DNA from: [Actinobacillus] rossii
Lineage (GTDB): Bacteria > Pseudomonadota > Gammaproteobacteria > Enterobacterales > Pasteurellaceae
DNA length: 64,000 bases
Direction: 5' to 3'
Assembly (NCBI GenBank): GCA_900444965.1
Contig: UFRQ01000003.1
Span: 930,001-994,000, forward strand
The notes under the pieces were generated by a model. The model ran no database searches, was not told where the DNA came from, and saw nothing but the letters and a program-made list of their open reading frames with translations. A program made the translations under genes and the position numbers. How positions within the stretch are numbered: the stretch's first letter is position 1; each line of letters opens with the position of its first letter. This document shows, piece by piece, positions 21,591-31,844 of this stretch.

Positions 21591-22814
21591 ATGTTTGAAC
21601 CTGTACAATATGATTTTGATGATGAAGTTGGTCGCACACTGATCAAAGTAGTTGGCGTTGGTGGCGGTGGCGGTAATGCCGTTAACTATATGGTTGAGCA
21701 AATGCAAAACCAAGGTGCTGAATTAGTTGGCATTGATTCATTAGCAGATGATGAGCATGGCGAAATTATTTTCTATGCAGTTAATACAGATGCTCAAGCA
21801 TTACGTAAAAGTAAAGTACAACAAACCCTTCAAATCGGTGCAGAAGTTACGCGTGGTTTAGGGGCGGGTGCAAATCCTAACGTCGGACAAAAAGCGGCGG
21901 AAGAAGATCGTGAAGCAATTCGTTCTATGTTAGAAGGCGCTAATATGGTCTTTATTGCAACAGGTATGGGCGGTGGTACAGGTACAGGTGCTGCTCCTAT
22001 CGTTGCACAAGTCGCGAAAGAATTAGGTATTCTCACGGTTGCTGTTGTGACTAAGCCTTTCTCATTTGAAGGTAAAAAACGCATGTCTTTTGCAGAGCAA
22101 GGGATTAAAGCGTTATCACAATATGTTGATTCATTAATTGTGATTCCAAATGATAAACTGAAAAAAGTATTACCAAAAGGTGCGTCATTAATTGATGCAT
22201 TTGCAGCAGTTAACAATGTATTACGTAATGCCGTTACGGGTATTTCGGATATGATTACTACCCCAGGTATGATCAACGTGGACTTTGCGGACGTTCGTAC
22301 TGTTATGTCAGAAATGGGACGTGCCATGATGGGGACGGGGATTGCGCAAGGTGATACAGATGATGGTCGTGCGGAAAAAGCGGCAAATGAAGCAGTGGCA
22401 AGTCCATTATTAGAAGACGTTGATTTAAGCGGTGCTCGTGGCGTTATTGTTAATATTTTGTCTGGTTTAGATTTAAGCTTAGATGAATATGAGATTATTG
22501 GTAATACCATTAAATCTTTTGCTTCGGAAGAAGCGACTGTTGTGGTGGGAACTAGTTTGAACCCTGAAATGCAAGGTGAAATTCGTGTAACATTAGTTGC
22601 AACGGGTATTGGTGCAAATGAAGAATTAGCTCAATTATCACCAATGGCGAATCGTATTTCACAATCAAACCCTGCACTAACAGGGCATTTAGGTGCGCAA
22701 TCGGTTCAGCATATTGCACCCGTTCAACCAGAACCTGGGCAACCAGCTGGTCCAACATCGCTAAATACAGATAACCGTTTTACGCCAGCATTCTTGCGTG
22801 GCAATAATCAGTAA
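21591..22814 (+). CDS. ftsZ: Tubulin-like division GTPase FtsZ
   Basis: Forms the cytokinetic ring. The tubulin signature [10 protein letters not shown] lies near residues 124-133 and the first nucleotide loop [10 protein letters not shown] near 22-31. The C-terminal tail ends [11 protein letters not shown], keeping the PAFLR-type core that binds FtsA and ZipA. Compared with E. coli there are about 17 extra residues after NYMVEQMQ (near 40-56), a feature I also recall from H. influenzae FtsZ, so probably a family trait. The gene lies 83 bp after ftsA, room for an internal promoter. Confidence 0.96.
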   Translation: MFEPVQYDFDDEVGRTLIKVVGVGGGGGNAVNYMVEQMQNQGAELVGIDSLADDEHGEIIFYAVNTDAQALRKSKVQQTLQIGAEVTRGLGAGANPNVGQKAAEEDREAIRSMLEGANMVFIATGMGGGTGTGAAPIVAQVAKELGILTVAVVTKPFSFEGKKRMSFAEQGIKALSQYVDSLIVIPNDKLKKVLPKGASLIDAFAAVNNVLRNAVTGISDMITTPGMINVDFADVRTVMSEMGRAMMGTGIAQGDTDDGRAEKAANEAVASPLLEDVDLSGARGVIVNILSGLDLSLDEYEIIGNTIKSFASEEATVVVGTSLNPEMQGEIRVTLVATGIGANEELAQLSPMANRISQSNPALTGHLGAQSVQHIAPVQPEPGQPAGPTSLNTDNRFTPAFLRGNNQ

Positions 22815-22854
22815 TGGATGTTCATAATCCGAAAGGTTATGTAAGAGAAAAATT

Positions 22855-23772
22855 ATGATTAAACAAAGAACATTAAAACAAAGCATTAAAGTAACTGGTG
22901 TCGGTTTACATAGCGGCAATAAAGTGACTTTAAATTTGCGTCCTGCTCCAGCTAATAGCGGTGTGGTTTATTGTCGTACAGACTTAAATCCGCCAGTATA
23001 TTTCCCTGCGGATGCAAAAGCGGTGCGTGACACTATGCTTTGTACGGCGCTTGTCAATGATGATGGTGTGCGTATCTCAACAGTCGAGCATTTAAACGCT
23101 GCATTAGCAGGTTTAGGTATTGATAACGTTGTGATTGAAGTCGATGCACCTGAAATCCCTATTATGGATGGTAGTGCAAGTCCGTTCGTGTATTTGTTAT
23201 TAGACGCAGGGATTGAAGAACAAAATGCAGCGAAGAAATTTATTCGCGTGAAAAAATCAGTTCGTGTAGAAGACGGTGATAAATGGGCCGAAATTAAGCC
23301 ATATAATGGTTTTCGTCTGAATTTCGTGATTGATTTTAATCACCCAGCTATTCCAAAAGCATTGAGCAAATATACGTTAGATTTCTCGGCGCAAAAATTT
23401 GTGCAACAAATTAGTCGTGCACGTACTTTTGCTTTTATGAAAGATATTGAATATCTTCAATCGCAAGGTTTAGCACTAGGTGGTAGTCTGGATAATGCTA
23501 TTGTGTTAGATAGCTACCGCGTATTAAATGAAGACGGTTTACGTTTTAAAGATGAATTAGTGCGTCACAAAATGCTCGATTCAATCGGTGATTTATATAT
23601 GTGCGGTTTCAATATTATTGGTGATTTCAGTGCATATAAATCTGGTCACGGTTTAAATAACAAATTGCTTCGTGCTTTGTTAGAAAACCAAGAAGCTTGG
23701 GAGTTTGTGACTTTCGAAGGTAAAGAACAAGTACCGCAAGGCTATGTGGCAGCATCTCAAGTCCTCATCTAA
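22855..23772 (+). CDS. lpxC: UDP-3-O-acyl-GlcNAc deacetylase LpxC
   Basis: Zinc enzyme for the committed step of lipid A synthesis. The zinc ligands are visible in [10 protein letters not shown] (His near 79) and in [13 protein letters not shown] (His and Asp near 238-242), and the catalytic His sits in [10 protein letters not shown] (near 265). Length of 305 residues is typical. It closes the cluster, followed by a clear terminator at 23791. Confidence 0.96.
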   Translation: MIKQRTLKQSIKVTGVGLHSGNKVTLNLRPAPANSGVVYCRTDLNPPVYFPADAKAVRDTMLCTALVNDDGVRISTVEHLNAALAGLGIDNVVIEVDAPEIPIMDGSASPFVYLLLDAGIEEQNAAKKFIRVKKSVRVEDGDKWAEIKPYNGFRLNFVIDFNHPAIPKALSKYTLDFSAQKFVQQISRARTFAFMKDIEYLQSQGLALGGSLDNAIVLDSYRVLNEDGLRFKDELVRHKMLDSIGDLYMCGFNIIGDFSAYKSGHGLNNKLLRALLENQEAWEFVTFEGKEQVPQGYVAASQVLI

Positions 23773-23790
23773 TTCATTCAAATAGAAAAA

Positions 23791-23819
23791 AGCTATACCT
23801 TAGAGTATGGCTTTTTTTA
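23791..23819 (+). terminator. Terminator after lpxC
   Basis: AGCTATAC and GTATGGCT form an 8-bp stem (one G-T pair), followed by a run of seven T. This ends the dcw transcript. Confidence 0.8.
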
Positions 23820-23857
23820 TCTTTTACAGAAATGAAAAAATAAATTAAGGATAATTT

Positions 23858-25012
23858 ATGATCAGCAATTTTAATTTTTATCTTCCAACTAAAGCGTATT
23901 TCGGTAAAGGACAAATTGCCGAAATTTCAATGGCTATTCCTAAAAATGCACGCATTTTACTGACATACGGTGGTGGCAGTATTAAAAAGAATGGTGTGTT
24001 TGAACAAGTGCAAAATGCACTAAAGGAGCATTTCTATATAGAATTTGGTGGAATCGAGGCAAACCCAGAATATGAAACCTTGATGAAAGCGGTAAAATTG
24101 GCACGGGAAGAAAAACTTGATTTTATTTTAGCGGTAGGCGGTGGTTCGGTATTAGATGGAAGTAAATTCATTGCGGCGGCAGTTCCTTTTGAGGGGGAGC
24201 CTTGGGATATTCCTTACAAAAAAGCTCCCATTTTAACCGCACTTCCGATTGGTTGTGTGATGACATTACCGGCTACAGGCTCTGAAATGAATCACCGTGC
24301 TGTTGTTAGCCGTCGAGCAACAAAAGATAAAGTCTCACTCTATTCCGATCTTATTCGTCCACAATTTGCTGTTCTTGATCCAACCACGACTTTTTCATTA
24401 CCAGCTCGTCAAACATCAAATGGTGTTGTTGATGCTTTTGTGCATACTTTAGAACAATATGCGACCTATCCTGTTAATGGCAAAATTCAAGATCGTTTCG
24501 CAGAAGGTGTTTTATTAACCTTGCTTGAGGATGGACCGGTATTATTGGATAATCCTACCGATTATGATGCGCGTGCTAATGTAATGTGGGCGGCGACACA
24601 AGGATTAAATGATATTTTAAGTGTAGGTGTGCCAGGCGATTGGTCATCACATGCAATTGGGCATGAGTTAACGGCTGTTTATGATTTAGATCACGCTCAA
24701 ACGTTAGCCATTATTGTGCCAGCATTATTTACTCATCAAATTGAAGGAAAACGTGAAAAGCTTACCCAGTTGGCTCGGCGCGTATTTTATTATCAAGGCG
24801 ATGACACTCAGGCAGCGGAATTTGCTATTCAACAAATCCGTATATTCTTTGAACGTATGGGATTAAAAACGCATTTTAGCGCAATGGGCATTGATGACAG
24901 CCAATTCTCATTGGTATTACAGAAATTAGCGGAACATCGCCCACGGTTTATTGGTGAACGTCAAGATATTGATCAGGCTGCAGTAAAACGCATTTTGTAT
25001 ATGGCGCTTTAA
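23858..25012 (+). CDS. yqhD: NADPH-dependent iron/zinc alcohol dehydrogenase, YqhD-like
   Basis: Group III metal-dependent alcohol dehydrogenase/aldehyde reductase; E. coli YqhD reduces toxic short-chain aldehydes with NADPH. The match to YqhD is strong throughout: TYGGGSIKKNGV near residue 37, AVGGGSVLDGSKF near 94, LPATGSEMNHRAVVS near 137, and the metal-site segments NGVVDAFVHTLEQY near 190 and GHELTAVYDLDHAQT near 266. Length of 384 residues is typical. The gene and ushA lie between lpxC and pheA, which I recall as neighbours in H. influenzae, so both may be insertions relative to that species. Confidence 0.9.
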   Translation: MISNFNFYLPTKAYFGKGQIAEISMAIPKNARILLTYGGGSIKKNGVFEQVQNALKEHFYIEFGGIEANPEYETLMKAVKLAREEKLDFILAVGGGSVLDGSKFIAAAVPFEGEPWDIPYKKAPILTALPIGCVMTLPATGSEMNHRAVVSRRATKDKVSLYSDLIRPQFAVLDPTTTFSLPARQTSNGVVDAFVHTLEQYATYPVNGKIQDRFAEGVLLTLLEDGPVLLDNPTDYDARANVMWAATQGLNDILSVGVPGDWSSHAIGHELTAVYDLDHAQTLAIIVPALFTHQIEGKREKLTQLARRVFYYQGDDTQAAEFAIQQIRIFFERMGLKTHFSAMGIDDSQFSLVLQKLAEHRPRFIGERQDIDQAAVKRILYMAL

Positions 25013-25076
25013 TATTGATTGATGATCTTATCTCATCAGAAGCATCAAAATTTTTTAAATGTTTAAAGGAGCAAAC

Positions 25077-26726
25077 ATGAAAACAGTACTAAAACTCACC
25101 GCACTTTCTCTTGCTTTCACGGCAGCAACCGCGCAGGCGTATGAAAAAGACAAAGTCTACCACTTCACGATTTTGCATAATAACGATATTCACGGTCATT
25201 TTTGGGCAAGTGAGAAAGGAGAATATGGTTTTGCAGCGCAGAAAACTCTAGTAGATCGTATTAAAAAAGAAGTGGAAACCAAAGGCGGTTCAGTGATTTT
25301 GTTAAATGCTGGTGATGTTAATACCGGTGTTCCTGAATCAGATACGCAAAATGCCCGTCCTGATATTGAGGCGATGAATGAAATTGGCTATGAAGCTATG
25401 ACACTTGGTAATCATGAATTTGATAACCCATTGCAACTCCTTGATATGCAAGAAAAATGGGCGAAATTTCCATTTTTATCAGCAAATGTGTATAACTCAA
25501 AAACAGGCAAACCATTGGTTAAACCTTATATTCTATTAAATAAAAATGGGTTAAAAGTGGCGGTAGTGGGATTAACCACAGAAGATACGGCTAAATTAGG
25601 AAACCCAGAATATATGGGGTTAGTACGATTTGATGACCCAACGGCAACGGCGAGAAAAGTGCTTGCTGAATTACAGAAAACGGAAAAGCCTGATATCAAA
25701 ATTGCGCTGACTCACATGGGATATTATTATGATGCTAATTTTGGCTCAAATGCGCCGGGTGATGTTTCTATGGCGCGTAAATTAGAACATCAAGCTTTTG
25801 ACGTAATTGTTGGTGCGCATAGCCATGATACGGTTTGTGTTGATGATAAGGGTGTGTGGATTAAAGACTATAAACCTACTCAACCTTGTCGTCCTGATTT
25901 CCAAAATGGGACCTGGATTATGCAAGCGGGAGAATGGGGTAAATTCTTAGGTCGAGCTGATTTTGAATTTAAAAATGGCGAAACAAAATTAGTGAATTAC
26001 CAATTGATTCCAGTCAATTTAAAAGAAAAAATCAAAACGGCGGATGGAAAAACGGAATATCGTTATTACACGGAAGAAATTCCACAAGATGAAACTTTGT
26101 TAGCGAAATTGAAACATTACAAAGACGAAGGCGATAAATTGCTGAACGAGAAAGTCGGTGAAACACATGGTAAATTAGAAGGTGAACGTAATGTTGTGCG
26201 TTTCAAACAAACTAATCTAGGGCGTTTGATTGCGGAATCGCAACGCGCGCGCGTTAATGCTGATGTGGGTATTTTGAATTCCGGTGTAGTACGTGCATCT
26301 ATTGATAATGGCAATATTACTTATCGTAATGTATTAACTGTCATGCCATTTGGTAATGCAGTGAGTTATGTGGACTTCAACGGGAAGGAATTACAAGACT
26401 ACTTAAATGTGGTGGCATTGAAAGAAACCGATTCAGGGGCTTATCCGCAGTTTACTGGAGATATCAGTATGGTGATTGATTTTAAAAATAAAACTGTCAC
26501 TGAGGTTAAAATTAAAGGTGAACCGTTAAGTGCGGATAAAAAATATCGTGTTTCTGTGCCAAATTATAGTGCATCAGGCGGTGACGGCTATCCAAATATT
26601 AAATCACACTCAACTTATGTGGATACCGGTTTTATTGATGCGGATGTATTAAAAGCATTCTTTGAGAAAAACTCGCCAATTGATGCAGCAAAATTTGAAC
26701 CGAAAGGTGAAATTATTTATAAATAA
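25077..26726 (+). CDS. ushA: Periplasmic UDP-sugar hydrolase/nucleotidase UshA
   Basis: Secreted metallophosphatase that hydrolyses UDP-sugars and nucleotides to nucleosides. An ATG at 25059 exists, but ATG 25077 follows a strong AAAGGAG site and begins a clean signal peptide (MKTVLKLTALSLAFTAATAQA, cleaved before YEKD). Metal motifs: HNNDIHGHF near residue 32, NAGDVNTGVPESD near 77, GNHEFDNPL near 111, and GAHSHDTVC near 247. It resembles UshA much more than NadN. The signal peptide codons contain an exact uptake sequence (25098-25106). UshA can also split NAD, a possible link to NAD scavenging. Confidence 0.92.
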   Translation: MKTVLKLTALSLAFTAATAQAYEKDKVYHFTILHNNDIHGHFWASEKGEYGFAAQKTLVDRIKKEVETKGGSVILLNAGDVNTGVPESDTQNARPDIEAMNEIGYEAMTLGNHEFDNPLQLLDMQEKWAKFPFLSANVYNSKTGKPLVKPYILLNKNGLKVAVVGLTTEDTAKLGNPEYMGLVRFDDPTATARKVLAELQKTEKPDIKIALTHMGYYYDANFGSNAPGDVSMARKLEHQAFDVIVGAHSHDTVCVDDKGVWIKDYKPTQPCRPDFQNGTWIMQAGEWGKFLGRADFEFKNGETKLVNYQLIPVNLKEKIKTADGKTEYRYYTEEIPQDETLLAKLKHYKDEGDKLLNEKVGETHGKLEGERNVVRFKQTNLGRLIAESQRARVNADVGILNSGVVRASIDNGNITYRNVLTVMPFGNAVSYVDFNGKELQDYLNVVALKETDSGAYPQFTGDISMVIDFKNKTVTEVKIKGEPLSADKKYRVSVPNYSASGGDGYPNIKSHSTYVDTGFIDADVLKAFFEKNSPIDAAKFEPKGEIIYK

Positions 26727-26735
26727 TCTTGATAG

Positions 26736-26760
26736 CCGAACCGAAAGGTTCGGTTTTTTT
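26736..26760 (+). terminator. Terminator after ushA
   Basis: Perfect CCGAACC-GAAA-GGTTCGG hairpin with a stable GNRA-type loop, followed by seven T residues. Confidence 0.92.
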
Positions 26761-26820
26761 ACGCCCAAATTAAAAAATATCTGCTAAAATGACCGCACTT
26801 ATTGTTTCTAAGGAATCCCC

Positions 26821-27981
26821 ATGTCATTAGATTTAACCGAAATTCGTCAACAAATTACCCGAATTGATCGTAATTTGTTGAAATTGTTGTCAGAACGTCA
26901 TCGTTTAGCTTATGACGTCGTGCGCAGTAAGGAAGTAACGCAGAAAGCATTACGGGATGAAGTGCGTGAGCAACAATTATTACAGGAATTAGTGCAATTT
27001 GCAGACAGTGAGAACTATCAACTTGACGCGCAATATGTTACACAAATCTTCCAGCGCATTATTGAGGATTCTGTGTTAACGCAGCAAGCATATTTACAGA
27101 ACAAACTGAATGAACAACGAGAAAGTCGCGTTCATATTGCGTTCTTAGGAAAACGGGGTTCTTATTCTAATTTAGCTGCACGAGCTTATGCTAATCGTTA
27201 TCAGAAACAATTTATTGAATTAAGTTGTGCATCATTTGATCAGGTTTTTGATAAAGTGCGATCGGGTGAAGCAGATCTTGGTGTGCTGCCATTGGAAAAT
27301 ACAACTTCTGGTTCAATTAATGAAGTCTATGATTTGTTACAACATACGGATTTATCTTTGGTTGGAGAGTTAGCTTATCCCATTAAACATTGTGTGTTAG
27401 TGAATGACCAAGATGATTTAAGTAAAATTGATACGCTTTATAGCCATCCCCAAGTCATTCAACAATGTAGCCAATTTATTCGTAGCTTAGATCGTGTACA
27501 TATCGAATATTGTGAAAGTAGCTCGCATGCGATGGAATTAGTTTCAAGCTTGAATAAACCGAATATTGCAGCATTAGGGAATGAAGATGGCGGTAATTTA
27601 TATGGTTTAAAAGTATTGAAAACCGATATTGCTAATCAACCCAATAATATTACGCGCTTTATTGTTATTGCCCGTGAGCCTTTGATGGTTTCACCGCAAA
27701 TTAGCAGTAAAACATTGTTATTAATGACAACTAGCCAGCAGGCTGGTGCGTTAGTCGATGCTTTATTAGTGTTTAAAAAACATCAAATTAAAATGACCAA
27801 GCTAGAATCACGCCCGATTTATGGTAAACCTTGGGAAGAAATGTTCTATTTGGAAATTGAAGCGAATATTCACAATGAAGCAACGCAGCAGGCGCTTAAA
27901 GAACTGCAAGAATATAGTTCGTTCTTGAAAGTATTAGGTTGTTATCCAAGTGAAATTGTGAAACCCGTCGATATTGCATAA
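26821..27981 (+). CDS. pheA: Chorismate mutase/prephenate dehydratase PheA
   Basis: Bifunctional enzyme converting chorismate to phenylpyruvate for phenylalanine synthesis. Domains: chorismate mutase (about 1-95), prephenate dehydratase (about 103-285, with [11 protein letters not shown] and [16 protein letters not shown]), and a C-terminal ACT regulatory domain (about 300-380). Its [16 protein letters not shown] motif is the phenylalanine feedback site. At 386 residues it matches E. coli PheA. No leader peptide rich in Phe codons is seen; an uptake sequence (26792-26800) lies just upstream. Confidence 0.95.
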   Translation: MSLDLTEIRQQITRIDRNLLKLLSERHRLAYDVVRSKEVTQKALRDEVREQQLLQELVQFADSENYQLDAQYVTQIFQRIIEDSVLTQQAYLQNKLNEQRESRVHIAFLGKRGSYSNLAARAYANRYQKQFIELSCASFDQVFDKVRSGEADLGVLPLENTTSGSINEVYDLLQHTDLSLVGELAYPIKHCVLVNDQDDLSKIDTLYSHPQVIQQCSQFIRSLDRVHIEYCESSSHAMELVSSLNKPNIAALGNEDGGNLYGLKVLKTDIANQPNNITRFIVIAREPLMVSPQISSKTLLLMTTSQQAGALVDALLVFKKHQIKMTKLESRPIYGKPWEEMFYLEIEANIHNEATQQALKELQEYSSFLKVLGCYPSEIVKPVDIA

Positions 27982-27992
27982 TTTAGTAATAA

Positions 27993-28022
27993 AAAAGTGC
28001 GGTCAAATTTGACCGCACTTTT
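27993..28022. terminator. Bidirectional terminator from inverted uptake sequences
   Basis: A perfect 30-bp palindrome made of AAGTGCGGT and its complement with A/T flanks, sitting between the convergent pheA and yjdM genes. Runs of A before and T after let it work in both directions. Confidence 0.85.
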
Positions 28023-28038
28023 CGTATTCATGACGTTA

Positions 28039-28374
28039 TTATGCTTTTTTCAGAAACTCAGATTTTAATGAAAAAGGTTGACCATCAATTTTGCAATCGA
28101 CATCGTGGTCGCCGTCCACTAAACGGATACCTTTCGCTTTGGTGCCTTTTTTCAAGACAATGGATGAGCCTTTTACTTTTAAATCTTTGATTAAAATAAC
28201 ATCATCGCCATCTTGTAACAGATTACCGTTGCTGTCTTTCCAGACTTTTTCTTGCGTTTCTTCCGCTACTTCTTCACCAGACCATTCGTATGCACAATCT
28301 GGGCAGACAAAATTGACACTATCATGGTACACATATTCGCTGTTACATTTAGGGCAATTTGGCATTTTATCCAT
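28039..28374 (-). CDS. yjdM: Zinc-ribbon protein YjdM (PhnA-like)
   Basis: A small cytoplasmic protein named after a historical link to phosphonate use, whose function is not settled. Two CxxC pairs at the N-terminus (CPKC, CPDC) form a zinc ribbon, followed by the conserved SH3-like domain with KDLKVKGSS and CKIDG. The sequence closely follows E. coli YjdM over 111 residues. It is probably a single-gene unit: a terminator hairpin for the upstream permease lies at 28419-28448 and the gene ends in the shared palindrome at 27993. Start: an AAGGA site precedes the ATG at 28374. Confidence 0.9.
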   Translation of the reverse strand: MDKMPNCPKCNSEYVYHDSVNFVCPDCAYEWSGEEVAEETQEKVWKDSNGNLLQDGDDVILIKDLKVKGSSIVLKKGTKAKGIRLVDGDHDVDCKIDGQPFSLKSEFLKKA

Positions 28375-28418
28375 TGTTTTTCCTTTTATTTGTATTTAAA
28401 AACGGGCGGAGTATAACA

Positions 28419-28448
28419 AAAAGTGCGGTGAAAATCGACCGCGCTTTT
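28419..28448 (-). terminator. Terminator after NCS2 permease
   Basis: AAAAGTGCGGT and ACCGCGCTTTT (one mismatch against the uptake core) form a hairpin followed, on the minus strand, by a T run. It ends the ogt-mutH-terC-permease transcript. Confidence 0.7.
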
Positions 28449-28468
28449 GAGAAGAGAAAACCAGAAAA

Positions 28469-29776
28469 TTATTGATTATTTTCAGTCGATTTATCGTAAG
28501 GTAAGACTAAATTTAGAATTAATGCCAACAATGAACCAACTGTAATACCTGAACCTAACACTTCTTTGAAAAAGTGCGGTAATTTATCGAGCAATTCAGG
28601 GCGTGTAGTTACAGCTAAACCACAACCGATTGAGATCGCAATAATCAAACCATTACGGCGACTACGCTCAATGTTATCCAACATTTGAATACCCGCGGCA
28701 ATAATCATCGCGAACATCATTAAACCGGCCCCACCTAGTACCGGTAATGGAATGGATACGATAAGTGCGCCAAATACGGGAAATAATCCAGCTAATACTA
28801 AGAGGACACCGGTGAGTGCAACGACATAGCGGCTTGCTACACCCGTTAATGAAATCACGCCAATGTTTTGCGAGAATGACGAAAATGGCGTTGTTGACAT
28901 AATAGCAGCTAGTGCAGAACCTAACCCATCTGCGAGCACACCGCCACGTAAGTGCTTGCCGGTGATTTCTGTTTGAGTTGCATTGCCTAGCGCTAAGAAG
29001 TTACCGCTTGATTCAACAATAGTAACTAAGTAGGCGATAGCCATACCAATAATGCCAGAAATTGGAAAAGATAAACCAAAATGGAGTGGTTGTGGTACAG
29101 CAAAGGTTTGTGCTGCTTTCACACCAGTAAAATCAACCCAACCGAGAATTAATGCAACGATATAGCCGGTCATCATACCGATAACAATGGCGGCGGCAGA
29201 GAAAATGCCTTTGCCCCATTGCACAAGTGCTACAACAATGACTAACACAAATGTCGCCATCATCAGGTTTTCGGGCGTGGCGTAATTAGCATCCCCACGT
29301 TGACCGCCAGCAAACCAGTCAACAGCAACTGGGATTAGACTTAAGCCAATCATCATGACGACAGTACCGGTTACAACAGGCGGGAAGAGTTTACGGATAT
29401 AAGGCATAAAGAAACTGCCTACGATCATTACCAATGATCCCACTAGTGATGCACCAAGAATACCTGATACGCCGTATTCACTGAAACCAATAGCAAGTGC
29501 TGCGGCGACAAAAGTAAAGCTTGTGCCCATTACGCTAGGTAAGCGAATACCAATAGGACCTAATCCACGGCATTGAATAATCGTCACAATTCCAGAAACT
29601 AACAGTGCTGCGTTGACGAGCGTGATGGTGTCCGGTGTAGGTAATTTTAGTACGTTACCAATCACTAACGGCACCGCAATAATACCACCAAGGGCTGCTA
29701 ATAAATGTTGTGCTGCCAATAATAAACTCAAGCCAAATGGCGGTTTATCTTCTACGTTATAAAGTAAACGATTCAT
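28469..29776 (-). CDS. NCS2-family xanthine/uric acid permease
   Basis: Inner-membrane purine uptake by proton symport. The 435-residue protein has about 12-14 membrane segments. NCS2 hallmarks are the N-terminal QH pair in LAAQHLLAALGG, the ESSGNFLALG segment near 257, and the family motif QNIGVISLTGV near 298. The Q at the motif start and the TG end fit the xanthine/uric acid branch rather than uracil permeases; the exact base is not certain. It starts 3 bp after the terC-family gene, so the two are cotranscribed. Confidence 0.85.
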   Translation of the reverse strand: MNRLLYNVEDKPPFGLSLLLAAQHLLAALGGIIAVPLVIGNVLKLPTPDTITLVNAALLVSGIVTIIQCRGLGPIGIRLPSVMGTSFTFVAAALAIGFSEYGVSGILGASLVGSLVMIVGSFFMPYIRKLFPPVVTGTVVMMIGLSLIPVAVDWFAGGQRGDANYATPENLMMATFVLVIVVALVQWGKGIFSAAAIVIGMMTGYIVALILGWVDFTGVKAAQTFAVPQPLHFGLSFPISGIIGMAIAYLVTIVESSGNFLALGNATQTEITGKHLRGGVLADGLGSALAAIMSTTPFSSFSQNIGVISLTGVASRYVVALTGVLLVLAGLFPVFGALIVSIPLPVLGGAGLMMFAMIIAAGIQMLDNIERSRRNGLIIAISIGCGLAVTTRPELLDKLPHFFKEVLGSGITVGSLLALILNLVLPYDKSTENNQ

Positions 29777-29779
29777 TTG

Positions 29780-30544
29780 TTAATCCTGTTCTTTTAATAA
29801 ATCGGCATTACTCGCATTACCACGTTTGATAAGGCGTGAACGCATTCTGATGTTGATCATTTCTACGCAGACGGAGAATGCCATAGCGAAGTACACATAA
29901 CCTTTCGGAATATGGAAATCAAGGCTTTCTGCAATGAGCATCACACCAATCATAATCAAGAATGACAGTGCTAATATTTTTAAAGTTGGGTGACTATCTA
30001 CAAAGTCACCGATTGCACGTGCAGCAAGCATCATTACACCTACAGCAATCATAATGGCAATAATCATGACTTCAATATTATTCGCCATACCTACAGCAGT
30101 GATTACAGAATCTAATGAGAATACAATATCGAGAATCGCGATTTGGATAAGTGTTAAGAAATAATTAGGTGATTTTTTCTTTTCGAGAATTTCCTCATCC
30201 TGATCTTCAGGATTCATTTCATTGTGAATTTCATGAGTACTTTTTACGATTAAGAATAGGCCCCCGAGTAATAAAATTAAATCCCGACCAGAAATTTCTT
30301 GTCCCAATACACTAAAGAGTGGTTGGGTAAGTTTCATAATCCACGCTAAAGAAACGAGTAATGCAATACGCGTAAGCATAGCTAATGCAAGCCCGATAAT
30401 ACGTGCAGATTGGCGTTGTTGAGTTGGTAATCGTCCCACTAAAATACTAATAAAAATAATGTTATCGATACCCAATACAATTTCAAGCGCAGTCAAAGTA
30501 AACAACGCAATCCACGCTTCAGGATTAGTAAGCCATTCGAACAT
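29780..30544 (-). CDS. TerC-family membrane protein (YgdQ-like)
   Basis: A multi-pass inner-membrane protein of the TerC family, implicated in metal ion homeostasis, probably manganese export or loading of exported proteins. The signature aspartates sit in ALEIVLGIDNIIFISIL (near 20-37) and LDIVFSLDSVITAVGM (near 137-152). Seven membrane segments and a charged loop (HNEMNPEDQDEEILEKKK) fit the YgdQ/YoaE form at 254 residues. It lies between mutH and the purine permease on the minus strand. Confidence 0.85.
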   Translation of the reverse strand: MFEWLTNPEAWIALFTLTALEIVLGIDNIIFISILVGRLPTQQRQSARIIGLALAMLTRIALLVSLAWIMKLTQPLFSVLGQEISGRDLILLLGGLFLIVKSTHEIHNEMNPEDQDEEILEKKKSPNYFLTLIQIAILDIVFSLDSVITAVGMANNIEVMIIAIMIAVGVMMLAARAIGDFVDSHPTLKILALSFLIMIGVMLIAESLDFHIPKGYVYFAMAFSVCVEMINIRMRSRLIKRGNASNADLLKEQD

Positions 30545-30591
30545 AAGTTTTCCTTAAAGTAATAAAATTGGCGAGATCATAGCCATTTAGA

Positions 30592-31272
30592 TTAAAAAAG
30601 CAATCGATTAGCAAAGAAATTTTGTAAAATTTCTGCGGTAAATTCTTTACGTAGATAAAAACCGAGTGGTAAAGTTTCAATGACTTTACCTTTTGTATTA
30701 ATTCCTTTTGCTCGTGTGCGACTATTGGCGGCTTTAGGGCGGAGTTGGAGTACTTCTCCAAGCGTTGCATTAATTTGATGTAATTTACCTAGCACAATAT
30801 AGTCCATAAGTTCTTCCCAGTCACGACGCAATTGCAATTCTTGTTGTTCGGTAGGCTGCCATAAAATAGGCGAACCAATAAAACGGTCAGCGAGTGGAAT
30901 ACTACGTTCACCTTGTACAGGAATCCATAGAACACGTGAAAGTTTGTGGCGGACATGAGAATTTTCCCAATTCACACCTGAATTCTGAATTAAGGGAGCG
31001 AGACAGACAAACGTGGTTTCTAATGGATAGCCATGGGCATTAATTGGAATAGTCTTGAGTTCAATACCAAGATGTGCAAAATCTTGCTCAGGTTTACTTC
31101 CTGCTTTAGCGCCGAGTGCGATTTCCAATAATTGTCCTACCCAACCTTTGTCGCGTTTAAGATTTGGTGGCACTGGTATGCCAAGTTCAGCCGCGAGTTC
31201 ACCCAGTGTGAGTCCGGCAATCGCCTTTGCACGGTTGATCAGTTCTATTTCGGTTTTAGGCGTGGTTATCAT
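30592..31272 (-). CDS. mutH: DNA mismatch repair endonuclease MutH
   Basis: Nicks the unmethylated strand at hemimethylated GATC sites after MutS-MutL recognition. The catalytic triad is visible in [14 protein letters not shown] near residues 63-76 (D, E, K). Length of 226 residues matches the 229 of E. coli. Presence of mutH implies Dam-directed repair in this organism. It lies 27 bp after ogt, giving two adjacent DNA repair genes in one unit. Confidence 0.95.
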   Translation of the reverse strand: MITTPKTEIELINRAKAIAGLTLGELAAELGIPVPPNLKRDKGWVGQLLEIALGAKAGSKPEQDFAHLGIELKTIPINAHGYPLETTFVCLAPLIQNSGVNWENSHVRHKLSRVLWIPVQGERSIPLADRFIGSPILWQPTEQQELQLRRDWEELMDYIVLGKLHQINATLGEVLQLRPKAANSRTRAKGINTKGKVIETLPLGFYLRKEFTAEILQNFFANRLLF

Positions 31273-31299
31273 AAAAGTGCGGTTAAATTTTCAGGTTTT

Positions 31300-31839
31300 T
31301 TATTCGCTATATTTTTTCAATAATTTCTGTTTTACATATTCTACGCCTTTATCCACATAGTCAATTTTTTCTAAATTCAATAAAAAGCGTTTTGCAGGCA
31401 AGCCGCCGCCAAATCCGGTTAATTGACGACTTTTTCCTAAAATACGATGGCAAGGAATAATGATACTAATCGGGTTACTACCAACAGCACCGCCAACAGC
31501 GCGTACGGCTTTAGGATTATTAATCAAGTTGGCAAGATTACCGTAAGTTGAAGTTTCACCAAATGGAATATCGCATAACACATTCCAAATACTTTGTTGG
31601 AAGGGGGTACCTTTCGGTGCGAGTGGAATTGTGGAAAAGTCTTCTTTTTCCCCATTAAAATAACGAGTTAACGCTTGAGAAACTTGCACAAAGAGCGGTC
31701 GATTTTCATCGAGTTTCCATTTAGGGTTTGGGGTGGTTTGTTCTATTTCAAAATCAAGATTAGTTAAATTGCCATCTTGTTCAAGCATAAGCAAATTACC
31801 AATAGGAGATGCATAATAAGCGTAATAAATAGTGTTCAT
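31300..31839 (-). CDS. ogt: Methylated-DNA-protein cysteine methyltransferase (Ogt type)
   Basis: Suicide repair protein that removes alkyl groups from O6-methylguanine. The acceptor cysteine lies in SIIIPCHRILG (near residues 134-144), with the Asn hinge and the conserved GGGLPAKRFLL after it. Length of 179 residues fits Ogt. Oddly, the fadL terminator ends directly before the start codon, so no Shine-Dalgarno sequence is visible; translation may be weak or start internally. Confidence 0.92.
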   Translation of the reverse strand: MNTIYYAYYASPIGNLLMLEQDGNLTNLDFEIEQTTPNPKWKLDENRPLFVQVSQALTRYFNGEKEDFSTIPLAPKGTPFQQSIWNVLCDIPFGETSTYGNLANLINNPKAVRAVGGAVGSNPISIIIPCHRILGKSRQLTGFGGGLPAKRFLLNLEKIDYVDKGVEYVKQKLLKKYSE

Positions 31840-31844
31840 AATAA

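Noticed and set aside
21830..22510. Long minus-strand open frame (226 codons) opposite ftsZ
   Set aside because: Shadow of the ftsZ codon pattern: Ser/Ala/Pro-rich, no ribosome site, no recognisable domain, and ftsZ itself is certain.
25059..25076. Earlier ATG for ushA
   Set aside because: It lies before the strong AAAGGAG site, and starting there would spoil the signal peptide.
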